Of a DNA stretch of 64,000 bases, positions 27,118 to 36,168 are shown piece after piece (positions within the stretch are counted from its first letter, which is position 1; every line of letters begins with the position of its first letter). The stretch spans positions 56,464 through 120,463 of the forward strand of contig NZ_FUZF01000002.1 in NCBI RefSeq assembly GCF_900168125.1. The letters are read 5' to 3'. The DNA is from Sphingobacterium nematocida (GTDB taxonomy: Bacteria; Bacteroidota; Bacteroidia; Sphingobacteriales; Sphingobacteriaceae). A program made the position numbers and the translations under genes. The notes below the pieces were generated by a model. That model saw nothing but the letters and a program-made list of their open reading frames with translations, was not told the origin of the DNA and did not search any database.

Positions 27118-27543
27118 TTATCTTGTTTCTTTCTCACAATCTGCAATCTGACCCTTTGGCTTGTCCCCGTCATTAGTTTGTTTGTTTACCTCTTCATTTT
27201 TGAGTTGGTGTGTTTCTTTATCGTATTGTCCAGCTAACTCATCCACGATAGTTCCTTTCCACAGCGGTGTCCCTGTAAAATAGGCAGCTCGGCCTATCAT
27301 ATGTGCTGCAATAGGAGAAGTGATTATCAAGAAAAAAATAATAGCGATGGCCTTTGTACTAACGGATATATCGGGGAATAAGATAGCTGCACAGAGCAAC
27401 AGTAAGCCTACGCCTAGTGTTGCTGCCTTAACAGTAACCGATAGCCTGAGGTAGAAATCAGGCATTCTCAAAATTCCTAATGAGGCAAAGAAAATAGCTA
27501 AAGCTCCTATTGTGCTTAGTATAGCAATTAATATATCAATCAT
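27118..27543 (-). CDS. mrpG: Mrp Na+/H+ antiporter subunit G
   Basis: This is the last gene of the seven-subunit Mrp operon. The 141-residue protein has three helices with the MrpG pattern (IDILIAILSTIGALAIFFAS, ILRMPDFYLRLSVTVKAATL and ITSPIAAHMIGRAAYFTG). A hydrophilic tail of about 40 residues rich in Lys, Glu and Asn is longer than usual. It overlaps mrpF by 8 nt, so translation is probably coupled. Confidence 0.92.
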   Translation of the reverse strand: MIDILIAILSTIGALAIFFASLGILRMPDFYLRLSVTVKAATLGVGLLLLCAAILFPDISVSTKAIAIIFFLIITSPIAAHMIGRAAYFTGTPLWKGTIVDELAGQYDKETHQLKNEEVNKQTNDGDKPKGQIADCEKETR

Positions 27544-27808
27544 CTTCTTTTTTTTCTATATAAAATGAAAAGGCTACTGTACTTAAAAATGCGATAAGAG
27601 CAAGTATAATAGCAACATCTAGTAGTACTTTTTGGTTGGACCTTATTGTGAAAATCGTAATGATTCCAATCCCAATCGTGATTATCAGATCTAATGCTAT
27701 GACACGGTCTACCACCTTGGGACCTTTGACCAAGCGGATAAATACTAAAATCACCGATATCGTTAGGATCGGTAGTATAAAATAGTCGAAGTATGCTGCC
27801 AATGTCAT
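27536..27808 (-). CDS. mrpF: Mrp Na+/H+ antiporter subunit F
   Basis: The 90-residue protein has three membrane helices. The MrpF signature is KGPKVVDRVIALDLI, with SFYIEKKEDD at its end. MrpF is a structural subunit of the cation/proton antiporter complex. It overlaps mrpE by 4 nt and mrpG by 8 nt. Confidence 0.92.
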   Translation of the reverse strand: MTLAAYFDYFILPILTISVILVFIRLVKGPKVVDRVIALDLIITIGIGIITIFTIRSNQKVLLDVAIILALIAFLSTVAFSFYIEKKEDD

Positions 27809-28281
27809 CTTAAAGCTTCTAATAGTCTGCGTTCTAATCCTGTCTTTGTGTCTTGAACAAACTTTTTGGGGTCGTCCAAATACATCACATGTATATACAT
27901 GGTTTTTCTATCCTCACTAATATCTAGAATCAAAGTCCCTGGTGTCAACGAAATCATCATAGACAAAATATTGATCTCCATTTCCGTCTGTGCATTCAGT
28001 GGGTATCTTACCACCCCAGGACGCATAAAATAACGTGGCGTCATTACGTCGTAAGCAACCTGAATATTCGCTTTGATCATTTGATATAAAAAATAGAACA
28101 CAAAGCTAACAATACGAGGGACCTTATAAAAGTAGCGACGGTCACCGTCATTACGGCTCATGATCCATAGGATAGCAAATCCCAGTAAAAAACCAAATAC
28201 AAAATTGGTATAATACATCGAACCTGTAAGCGCCACCCAAATGAAGGAAAGCAAAAGGTTCATTAAAAATTGCTTAATCAT
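27805..28281 (-). CDS. mrpE: Mrp Na+/H+ antiporter subunit E
   Basis: The 158-residue MrpE has two N-terminal helices (FLMNLLLSFIWVALTG, NFVFGFLLGFAILWIM) and a cytoplasmic domain with the family blocks PGVVRYPLN, EINILSMMISLTPGTLILDI and YIHVMYLDD. In known complexes MrpE is needed for stability and full activity. The gene is 4 nt downstream of mrpD. Confidence 0.92.
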   Translation of the reverse strand: MIKQFLMNLLLSFIWVALTGSMYYTNFVFGFLLGFAILWIMSRNDGDRRYFYKVPRIVSFVFYFLYQMIKANIQVAYDVMTPRYFMRPGVVRYPLNAQTEMEINILSMMISLTPGTLILDISEDRKTMYIHVMYLDDPKKFVQDTKTGLERRLLEALR

Positions 28282-28285
28282 ACAC

Positions 28286-29794
28286 CTAGTTTTGTTTACC
28301 TAATACCGCATCTACATAAGGTTGCGTGTTAATTAATTGATCTGTGATCTTATCAACCAATTGAATGACTGTTTCCGAATTCAGACCGATATATAAAGTG
28401 GCTAAGCCCAGTATCCCTATTGGTAAAACAAGAAGTATCTTACGAACCAAGGGGAGAGGCTCAAATTTATTTTCTATAGTTACATCCTCAGGTACATTTT
28501 TCCAAAATACCTCAGCCCACATTTTCGCAATCACATAAAGCGTGACAAAGCTACCTACGATGAGTGCACCGATGAAAAAATATTGTGTTTGTGTAAAAGC
28601 CTCCTCGAACAAAAATATTTTTGGCCAAAATCCAGATAGAGGAGGGATTCCTACAAGTGAGAACAGGACAATGGCTATGAGCAAAGACAATTTAGGATAT
28701 TCGCCATAAAGTCCACCATTTTTTTTCATATCCATACTGCCTCGAAGTTGTCCGACCAAACCAGCGATTAAAAACATATTGGTTTTGACAAGGATATCAT
28801 GGAACAAGTAGAATATGGTTCCCATAAGGGCAACTTTGGTAAACATGCCGATCCCGCCTATCATAAAACCGATGTGACATACGATCAGATAAGAGAAGAG
28901 ACGTCGAATGTTTGTTTTGATCAATGCACCAAAACTTCCTGTCAGTATCGTAAAGATAGCTAGCCATACCAAGAGATCTTTTGTAAACTGATCCGGAATG
29001 AAGATTAAACTGAATACGCGGATCATAGCATAGATACCTACTTTTGTGAGTAGACCTCCAAATGTAGCGGCTACTGCAGAAGGTGGTGTATGATACGATG
29101 AGGGTAACCAATAATACAAGGGAAATACGGCTGATTTTATTCCAAAACCCAGTAAGAAGAAACAGGCCGTGATGCCGACGAGATGCGGGTTTTGCACGGC
29201 TTGGATCTTTAAGGAAAGGTCTGCCATATTCAGAGCTCCGGTCATGCCGTATAAGATACCAATACCCGTAAGAAAGAAGGTCGATGCCAGTATATTCATC
29301 GCCATATATTTTACCGCTCCTTCGAGTTGTGTCTTACGACCTCCTAGCGTCATGAGTACAAATGAGGAAATGATGATGACCTCGAACCAGACGTATAGAT
29401 TGAAAATATCTCCTGTCAGAAAAGCACCATTTAGTCCCATGACCAAAAAGTGAAAGATAGGAAAGTAACCGTAGTTCATCCGCTGTCTATTCAAACCTGT
29501 TGATGAGAATAGAGAGACGGCTAGGGCAGCAAGAGATGTAATAAGAACCAGCGAACTGCTGAGTAGGTCTGCTACAAATACAATTCCAAATGGTGACTCC
29601 CAGTTGGAAGCGTTGAGTGTTAAGATGCCCTGTTCATTTACTCTAATCAATAAGCGCAGAGCGAGAAGGACCGCCAAAAAACTTCCAATTACGCTCATAA
29701 AGCGCTGAGTAACGGTCTTTCTCCATGCAATAAGTTGTAGGATGGCCGTAAACAGGTGGATGAAAACTGGAGCTAATATGTGGTTGTCTATCAT
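28286..29794 (-). CDS. mrpD: Mrp Na+/H+ antiporter subunit D
   Basis: The 502-residue, about 14-helix protein is related to NuoM/NuoN of complex I. Proton-path residues lie in the recognisable blocks NLYVWFEVIIISSFVLMTLG (Glu), AVKYMAMNILASTFFL (Lys), KSAVFPLYYWLPSSYHTPPS and LFHDILVKTNMFLIAGLVG (Lys). It forms one of the two antiporter-like channels with MrpA. It overlaps mrpC by 4 nt. Order and spacing are those of the classical operon. Confidence 0.95.
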   Translation of the reverse strand: MIDNHILAPVFIHLFTAILQLIAWRKTVTQRFMSVIGSFLAVLLALRLLIRVNEQGILTLNASNWESPFGIVFVADLLSSSLVLITSLAALAVSLFSSTGLNRQRMNYGYFPIFHFLVMGLNGAFLTGDIFNLYVWFEVIIISSFVLMTLGGRKTQLEGAVKYMAMNILASTFFLTGIGILYGMTGALNMADLSLKIQAVQNPHLVGITACFFLLGFGIKSAVFPLYYWLPSSYHTPPSAVAATFGGLLTKVGIYAMIRVFSLIFIPDQFTKDLLVWLAIFTILTGSFGALIKTNIRRLFSYLIVCHIGFMIGGIGMFTKVALMGTIFYLFHDILVKTNMFLIAGLVGQLRGSMDMKKNGGLYGEYPKLSLLIAIVLFSLVGIPPLSGFWPKIFLFEEAFTQTQYFFIGALIVGSFVTLYVIAKMWAEVFWKNVPEDVTIENKFEPLPLVRKILLVLPIGILGLATLYIGLNSETVIQLVDKITDQLINTQPYVDAVLGKQN

Positions 29795-30147
29795 ATATCT
29801 TCTTCCTCTGGGGTATTTAAATCATCTAAATCGTCCGAATCTACAAGCGCGTAAACTCTTTTTAATAATACAATTGCAAAGGCCGTTAAAGCAAAGCTGA
29901 TAACGATAGCCGTGAGGATTAAAGCTTGGGGAATAGGATCGGCAAATACATCCTGAAAAAGCTTTGCATCTTCGTCGATTACCGGTGGCTTACCTTTTGT
30001 AATCCCCGCTAGTAAAAAAATCAAAATGTTAGCTCCACTGCCCAGCAGCATGATGCCTAGGAGAAGCTTAACCATACTTCTTCGGAGGATGAGATAGACC
30101 CCTGCCGCGTATAGTAAACCTATTAATATGATAAGCAATAGTTCCAT
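29791..30147 (-). CDS. mrpC: Mrp Na+/H+ antiporter subunit C
   Basis: The 118-residue, three-helix protein is homologous to NuoK. Motifs are YLILRRSMVKLLLGIMLLG and DPIPQALILTAIVISFALTAF. An acidic C-terminal tail (DSDDLDDLNTPEEED) is unusual in its length. It overlaps mrpB by one nt and mrpD by four. Confidence 0.93.
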   Translation of the reverse strand: MELLLIILIGLLYAAGVYLILRRSMVKLLLGIMLLGSGANILIFLLAGITKGKPPVIDEDAKLFQDVFADPIPQALILTAIVISFALTAFAIVLLKRVYALVDSDDLDDLNTPEEEDI

Positions 30148-30572
30148 TAGCTATTTTCCTCCTCGTTATTTAGGGCTATCGTAAATAAAATTGTCAAGAC
30201 CACACCTATTACGACCAAATAGACGCCAAGGTCAAAAAAGAGTGCTGAGCCAACCATTCCGATTACCGGGATGGGATGCTCAAACCACAATCCAGTCATT
30301 GGGGGTAAGCCAAATACCATTGGTATGACCATGCTCAGTGTCGATAAGCTTAGTCCTATCGGAATCAGAGATAATGGTTTTCTTTTTAAAAGTTTCATGG
30401 TCTGTGCTGTTCCATTAGCAAAGCTATGTAATACGAACGCTATGGATGCCACTAGCCCTCCGACAAAGCCTCCTCCAGGATAATAGTGTCCTCGTAATAG
30501 AAGGAAGAAGGAGAATAGTAGCAATATAGGCAACAGATATTTTGTTGCAGACTGTAACATTGGACTTTTCAT
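30147..30572 (-). CDS. mrpB: Mrp Na+/H+ antiporter subunit B
   Basis: The 141-residue, four-helix protein carries the MrpB block LLLRGHYYPGGGFVGGLVAS and the end FFDLGVYLVVIGVVLTIL. It is a separate subunit, as in the seven-gene Mrp type, not fused to MrpA. Its start codon ATG AAA is the right end of a TATGAAA-type repeat, so mrpB has a 68-nt leader between it and mrpA, whereas all other junctions in the operon are tight. Confidence 0.93.
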   Translation of the reverse strand: MKSPMLQSATKYLLPILLLFSFFLLLRGHYYPGGGFVGGLVASIAFVLHSFANGTAQTMKLLKRKPLSLIPIGLSLSTLSMVIPMVFGLPPMTGLWFEHPIPVIGMVGSALFFDLGVYLVVIGVVLTILFTIALNNEEENS

Positions 30573-30640
30573 ATGTGCATAACTATCTTTGATGATCCGT
30601 CAGTTGGCGGACTCATGGGTGTTTGTGCTTCACTAAACAT
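30567..30640 (-). repeat. Partial TATGAAA-type element with REP-like palindrome in the mrpA-mrpB gap
   Basis: On the minus strand the mrpA stop is followed by GCACAAACACCCATGA, which matches the element's left inner part. Then comes the palindrome TCCGCCAACTGACGGA (30596-30611), then TATGCACA and TATGAAA, the last containing the mrpB start. The left TATGAAA and outer stem are lost or unrecognisable, so it is a degraded copy. Confidence 0.6.
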
Positions 30641-32950
30641 TTATTCTCTTTCGGATGATTTTAAGCGTAATCGAATTAAACTATATACCCCCAAAGCTGC
30701 AATACTCAATACAACAGTCTCAAACATCGTATCGATACCTCTAAAATCTACTAAAATTATGTTTACTACATTTTTGCCTTTGGCAAGCAGATAAGCATTT
30801 TCTCCGTAAAAATTAGAAATATCTCTAGATATAGGTTCAGACCAGGCTTTTAGCGCAATTAGGGATAAGGTCAGACCAAAACCTAAGGATACTAATGCAT
30901 CGCGATAGAGTATTTTTTTGCTAGCAAAATTGATGAACCCCGGGAGTTTGTACAGAACGAGTACAAATAATACGGTTGAAAGAGTATCAATGGTGAATTG
31001 GGTCATCGCTAGATCAGGGGCACTGTAGATTACGAATATCAAACAGATACAGTATCCGATGACACTCATTGACACAACCGACGTCAGTCTCGATGGGGTT
31101 GTGACAATAATATACAAAGCACCAATCAATACAGCGACGATGACGACTTCATAAATGTCGGGATAGGTTAGTGTCCATAAATCTAATTTTATGGGACCGC
31201 TGACCCAGAGTTTATAAGCAAGCAATGCCTCTGCGAATAATATAATCTTTAGGTGGTACGACCTTAGGTATCCGTTGTGAAACAGATTGGTAAACCAATT
31301 GGCAAAACGTACAATATCGTTTGCATATCCCGTTATGATACGTTGTGGCGATATATTGTCAAACCTAGCCAACTGTTGAAGTTTAGATTGGCTGGGTTTA
31401 TTCAATAAATAAACAATACTACCCAGGAGGAGTGTGGCAATACTTAATATTAAAATTATGTTGAAATGCCAGATCTGTAGATTTTTTGTGAAAAATGTCG
31501 CAGCAACGGCACTAGCGGCAGGGATACTTAAATAGGTGCCTGCGAATGACGGCAATACGCCAAAGACTATTCCCAATAACGCCAATAACAGCGGGGGGAT
31601 CCATAAGGATTTGCTGGGTAGATGTACGTGTTCAAATTGGCTGGGCAGCTTTCCAACGAATGGTTTGATACCAGCCATAAATCCAGCCGCAACTAAACCG
31701 ATGTTGGTTGCGATAGCTAGGCCTGTAAGTACCCATATATAATCATTCCACGGACTGTGAAGTGTCGCTTCATAAACCAGATCTTTACCGATAAAACCAA
31801 AAGTAAAAGGTAGTCCTGCACTGGAGAGGGCCGCCAGCACGGCCGCGAGAGCTACTGGAGGCATTACGGTTTTTAGACCCGATAATATGGTGATGTCACG
31901 TGTTCCCGTTTCATGATCTATGATACCTGTGACCATGAATAGTGTAGCCTTATACAATGCATGGGCTAAGAGAAAGACCATGGCAGCGATGAATGCCTCT
32001 TGCGTTCCGATTCCTATTAAAAAAGTCAATATGCCAAGCGCAGATATGGTCGAATATGCCAGTATTCCTTTTAGGTCAATTCGGAAAAGAGCATGTACAG
32101 ACGCGTAAAGCATCGTAATTCCGCCAATAACCATTAACGTGTAGTTCCAATAATCTGTACCTCCCAGTATAGGGGTAAAACGGGCCAAGAGATAAATCCC
32201 AGCTTTAACCATAGTTGCTGAATGTAGATAAGCAGAAACAGGAGTAGGTGCTTTCATGGCACCTGGTAGCCAAAAATGAAAAGGAAACTGTGCAGACTTC
32301 GTAAAAGCTCCTATAAATAAAAGCCCAATGACTAGTGGATATAAGGAGTGGTTTAAAATAAGTTCTTTGCTATTGATCATTTCAGAAATACTGTAAGTAC
32401 CTGAAATATTTCCGAGAAGAATTAATGACGCTAATAAGAAAAATCCTCCTAATCCTGTGATACTAAGAGCTGTGAGAGCACTTTTTCGGGACTCTGCGCT
32501 GTCGTTGTTGAAACCAATTAGAAAGAAAGAAGAAATACTAGTGAGTTCCCAGAAAATAAAAAGTAAAATGATATTGTCCGAAAGAACAACACCCAACATC
32601 GCCGACATAAAAAGGAGTAGGTATCCAAAAAAGCGATCGAAATAGATGTGACCTTTTAGGTATGATCTACCATAGATGAAAATTGCTGAGCCGATACCGG
32701 TGATTAATAAAGCGAATAAAAGGGAAAGACCATCCAATTTGAAGTCAAAATTAACCCCTAATGAAGGAACCCAATTAATGTGTTGTAACTGCTGGTTGCC
32801 ACCAGATATTAAGGGGATGTGTCCCGCAAAAAATAAAAATAAAACCGTAGGCAAAATAGGGAGGATGAAACTCCATTTAGATTTTAAATATTTGCCTATG
32901 AAGACAACCGAACATGCTGAAATTAATCCCGATAATATAGTTAATAGCAT
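30641..32950 (-). CDS. mrpA: Mrp Na+/H+ antiporter subunit A
   Basis: The 769-residue protein is the largest Mrp subunit, related to NuoL. Channel blocks are IILLFIFWELTSISSFFLIG (Glu), KSAQFPFHFWLPGAMKAPTP (Lys), YLHSATMVKAGIYLLARF (His/Lys) and LAHALYKATLFMVTGIIDHE. The C-terminal part (about 600-769, with SAPDLAMTQFTIDTLSTVLF and FRGIDTMFETVVLSIAALGV) is the MrpA-specific domain that houses the cation route. It is the first gene of the operon. The complex exports Na+ in exchange for H+, important for alkaline pH and salt tolerance. Confidence 0.95.
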   Translation of the reverse strand: MLLTILSGLISACSVVFIGKYLKSKWSFILPILPTVLFLFFAGHIPLISGGNQQLQHINWVPSLGVNFDFKLDGLSLLFALLITGIGSAIFIYGRSYLKGHIYFDRFFGYLLLFMSAMLGVVLSDNIILLFIFWELTSISSFFLIGFNNDSAESRKSALTALSITGLGGFFLLASLILLGNISGTYSISEMINSKELILNHSLYPLVIGLLFIGAFTKSAQFPFHFWLPGAMKAPTPVSAYLHSATMVKAGIYLLARFTPILGGTDYWNYTLMVIGGITMLYASVHALFRIDLKGILAYSTISALGILTFLIGIGTQEAFIAAMVFLLAHALYKATLFMVTGIIDHETGTRDITILSGLKTVMPPVALAAVLAALSSAGLPFTFGFIGKDLVYEATLHSPWNDYIWVLTGLAIATNIGLVAAGFMAGIKPFVGKLPSQFEHVHLPSKSLWIPPLLLALLGIVFGVLPSFAGTYLSIPAASAVAATFFTKNLQIWHFNIILILSIATLLLGSIVYLLNKPSQSKLQQLARFDNISPQRIITGYANDIVRFANWFTNLFHNGYLRSYHLKIILFAEALLAYKLWVSGPIKLDLWTLTYPDIYEVVIVAVLIGALYIIVTTPSRLTSVVSMSVIGYCICLIFVIYSAPDLAMTQFTIDTLSTVLFVLVLYKLPGFINFASKKILYRDALVSLGFGLTLSLIALKAWSEPISRDISNFYGENAYLLAKGKNVVNIILVDFRGIDTMFETVVLSIAALGVYSLIRLRLKSSERE

Positions 32951-33202
32951 CTATCTTTTTTGTGAAAATGTCTATTTATTGATTTCTTTTAATCGATGTC
33001 ATCTAACCCCTCCAATAGGAATTCCTATAGATATCATCAAGAACTTTCATGTCTTTGCTCTTACCGAAAGGGGCCTGAAAGCTTATACGTACTTAATGGA
33101 AAGTCATAAAAATAGTAAAAAAACGGCTATTTTTTTAGGTTTTTTTGAAGAAAATGTAGGAAGAATAGTAAAAAGGGGACCAATATAGGCCCCCTACTTT
33201 GG

Positions 33203-35119
33203 TTATTTTTTAAAGTCTTTAGCACCTTCGATGATAGCCTGCACTACAGTTGGGTCCTGTAATGTCGAGGTGTCACCTAAGCTGGACAATTCGCCTTCAG
33301 CCACTTTGCGCAGTATGCGACGCATTATTTTGCCTGATCTCGTTTTTGGTAGATCAGTTACAAACTGAATGATATCTGGTTTAGCAATTGCTCCAATCAG
33401 ACGGGTCACTGTCTGTAAAATATCTTGACGTGTTTTTTCAGCGTCGATATGATGATTTGCGATGACATATGCATATATACCCTGCCCTTTTACTGGATGC
33501 GGATAGCCTACAATAGCAGATTCAACAACATCTGCATGCATGTTTATCGCATTTTCGACTTCAGCAGTCCCGATACGGTGACCAGATACGTTTAATACAT
33601 CATCTACTCTTCCTGTGATACGATAATATCCTTCTGGGCTGCGGTAACAACCATCGCCGGTAAAGTACATGTCTTTGTAAGTAGCAAAATAGGTCTGTCT
33701 GCAACGTTCGTGATCACCCCAGGTTGTCCGAAGCATCCCCGGCCAAGGAAACTTAATACATAGATTCCCGGAAACATCATTTCCTTCTATCTCTTTGCCG
33801 TTTTCATCCATCAAGCAGGGCTGTACTCCTGGTAATGGTAGCATGGCATAGCCTGGGATCTGTGGACTTACACCTGCAATAGGAGTAATTAAGTGACCAC
33901 CATTTTCCGTTTGCCACCATGTATCAGCAATAGGGCATTTACCTTTTCCGACTTTTTCGTTGTACCAGTTCCAGGCTTCCTCATTGATAGGCTCACCAAC
34001 AGATCCTAATACACGAAGTGATGAAAGATCTTTGTTGTCAACATAGCTGTCTCCAAACGCCATCAAAGAGCGTATCGCGGTAGGGGCCGTATACAAAATG
34101 TTTACCTTGTACTTGTCTACGATATCCCAATATCTTCCTGCATCCGGGAAGGTTGGTATTCCTTCAAACATTAAGGAAGTAGCACCTTGGGATAATGGGC
34201 CATACACAATATAACTGTGGCCTGTAATCCAGCCTATATCTGCTGTACAAAAGTAAACTTCACCTGGTTTGTATTGAAACGTATTGGCAAAAGTATAGCC
34301 GGTATAGATCATATAGCCTGCTGTAGTGTGCACTACACCTTTTGGCTTGCCTGTGGATCCGGATGTGTACAAAATGAATAACGTATCTTCTGCGTCCATT
34401 TCTTCGGCCGGACACGCTGGGTTGCCCTGGGTCTCGACTTTCTTAATCTCGTCTTCCCACCATACATCTCGACCTTTTATCATGGAGATAGGTGTACGGG
34501 TTCGCGTTAATACTATTACTTTTTCTACAGATTGGCATTGCATCAGTGCGTCATCTACAATTGATTTAAGTTCTAAGACTTTGTTGCCACGGAATCCCCC
34601 GTCTGAAGTGATAACTAGTTTGCACTCCGCATCGTTGATACGGTCAGCGATTGATTGTGCAGAGAATCCTCCAAATACAACAGAGTGAATAGCACCAATA
34701 CGAGCACAAGCCAAGACAGCAATAACCAATTCGGGTACCATTGGTAGATAGATACACACGCGGTCGCCTTTGCGTACATTGTTGTTTTTTAATACTGTCG
34801 CAAACTGCTCTACTTTACTCAATAGTTGTTTGTAGGTTAGAATACGATGTGATTCTGATGGATCGTTGGGCTCCCATATAATAGCGGGAGTATCTCCGTT
34901 TTTGTAGATATGACGGTCTAGGCAATTTTCTGTGATATTCAGTTTTCCACCTTCAAACCATTTAATGCTTGGCTCTGTGAAGTTCCAATTAAGCACATTA
35001 GTCCATTTTCTCTTCCAGAAAAAATTTTCAGCTATTTCCCCCCAAAATTGCTCTGGATTGTCGACGCTTCTCTTATAAGCATCCTGATACTCCTCAAAGT
35101 TTTTAATTTGAAAACTCAT
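33203..35119 (-). CDS. acs: Acetyl-CoA synthetase (AMP-forming)
   Basis: The 638-residue adenylate-forming enzyme converts acetate, ATP and CoA to acetyl-CoA. Seen are the acyl-adenylate motif YTSGSTGKPKGVVHT at about 250-264, the acetate-pocket block DIGWITGHSYIVYGPL and the ADTWWQTENGGH motif. The hinge and C-terminal domain carry YRITGRVDDVLNVSGHRIGT and the acetylatable lysine in PKTRSGKIMRRIL. Length is standard. It stands alone. About 250 nt between its end and mrpA hold no convincing gene; GGGGACC ... GGCCCC near 33175-33195 is a weak terminator candidate. Confidence 0.97.
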   Translation of the reverse strand: MSFQIKNFEEYQDAYKRSVDNPEQFWGEIAENFFWKRKWTNVLNWNFTEPSIKWFEGGKLNITENCLDRHIYKNGDTPAIIWEPNDPSESHRILTYKQLLSKVEQFATVLKNNNVRKGDRVCIYLPMVPELVIAVLACARIGAIHSVVFGGFSAQSIADRINDAECKLVITSDGGFRGNKVLELKSIVDDALMQCQSVEKVIVLTRTRTPISMIKGRDVWWEDEIKKVETQGNPACPAEEMDAEDTLFILYTSGSTGKPKGVVHTTAGYMIYTGYTFANTFQYKPGEVYFCTADIGWITGHSYIVYGPLSQGATSLMFEGIPTFPDAGRYWDIVDKYKVNILYTAPTAIRSLMAFGDSYVDNKDLSSLRVLGSVGEPINEEAWNWYNEKVGKGKCPIADTWWQTENGGHLITPIAGVSPQIPGYAMLPLPGVQPCLMDENGKEIEGNDVSGNLCIKFPWPGMLRTTWGDHERCRQTYFATYKDMYFTGDGCYRSPEGYYRITGRVDDVLNVSGHRIGTAEVENAINMHADVVESAIVGYPHPVKGQGIYAYVIANHHIDAEKTRQDILQTVTRLIGAIAKPDIIQFVTDLPKTRSGKIMRRILRKVAEGELSSLGDTSTLQDPTVVQAIIEGAKDFKK

Positions 35120-35307
35120 TTCTTACTTGTAATTTTTAGTATAGGTCTATATTATATTTACTTTTGTTATTCAAAACAGCCAGTTATTTATTGATAACTG
35201 TAAAAGAGCCTGTTGTAAGGCTAATTTAATTTTTTTTGCTCTTAAAAACTAATTTTTATCACAACAAGCAATAGAATTTGTTCTGTAAATTAGCGTAAAG
35301 AAAAGGG

Positions 35308-36168
35308 ATGAATCAATTCAAGACAATCTACCATTTTGTTATTTTTAGTAATCTTCTGATTGCTATGGCGGCAATTGCACAATGCCTGCTGACTTATGTT
35401 GTTTTGGAGCAAGATTCTAACTGGTATGTCATAGGGATCGAAGGGGGAGCTACCCTGTTGTTGTATAATTTTAGTTTGTTCCTATCCAAACCGAAAGAAC
35501 CACAAAAGTCTCCTTATCTGCGGACGAGGTGGGTTTTTGGTCATGAAGGTTTATTTTGGATGAATAATCTTGTCGCTGCATTACTTCTTATTTTTTGTTT
35601 GTGGCATGTGCATTTTTATACGTGGATATTTTTAGGCTTTGTAGGATTGGTGAGTGTTGCTTATAGTTTACCTATTTTACGTATTGGAGGGAGATCCGGC
35701 GGTCTACGTCAGGTTCCTGGACTTAAGCTTTTTCATATAGCGGTTGTCTGGTCGTTGAGTAGCGTTGGACTTCCTGTGATAGAGATGTGGGGCGCTGGGG
35801 TACCGATGGATTGGCCGGTGGCTAATGCGCTGGGTTTGTTGAAAATACTATTTTTGCTTATATGTACTTTGCCATTTGATATCAGAGATATGGAACAAGA
35901 CTCCTATTACCATTTGAAGACTATTCCACATCTAATCGGGGAGAAGAAAGCGAAACTGCTATGTTATTTTTTAATTGTCATTCACATTTTACTGTTGTAT
36001 TTTTCGCCCTTTGATCCAGCTATCAAAGGGGGGATTATACTAACCGATGTCCTTATTGCAATTGCACTACATTTCATCCTGTTTCGCAAAAAGGCAGGCT
36101 ATCACCAGGTGTACCTGTTGGATATAGCGTTATTGGCTCAATATTTCTGTGTGTTAATTTTTGTTTAG
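35308..36168 (+). CDS. UbiA-like membrane protein with only the second Asp-rich motif
   Basis: The 286-residue protein has about eight to nine membrane helices arranged like UbiA prenyltransferases. D191-I-R-D194-M-E-Q-D198 resembles their second Asp-rich motif and is followed by YHLKTIPHLIGEKKA, also UbiA-like. The first motif (N/DxxxD, expected near residues 50-60) is not evident: that loop reads LLLYNFSLFLSKP. It may be a UbiA paralogue that has lost classical chemistry, or one using a different acceptor. Its 3' end overlaps the convergent dehydrogenase gene by 15 nt. Confidence 0.6.
   Translation: MNQFKTIYHFVIFSNLLIAMAAIAQCLLTYVVLEQDSNWYVIGIEGGATLLLYNFSLFLSKPKEPQKSPYLRTRWVFGHEGLFWMNNLVAALLLIFCLWHVHFYTWIFLGFVGLVSVAYSLPILRIGGRSGGLRQVPGLKLFHIAVVWSLSSVGLPVIEMWGAGVPMDWPVANALGLLKILFLLICTLPFDIRDMEQDSYYHLKTIPHLIGEKKAKLLCYFLIVIHILLLYFSPFDPAIKGGIILTDVLIAIALHFILFRKKAGYHQVYLLDIALLAQYFCVLIFV

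Noticed and set aside
32676..33188. 170-residue open frame on the plus strand
   Set aside because: Most of it is antisense to the start of mrpA and its composition is unlike neighbouring proteins. The part beyond mrpA has no start signal or family resemblance.
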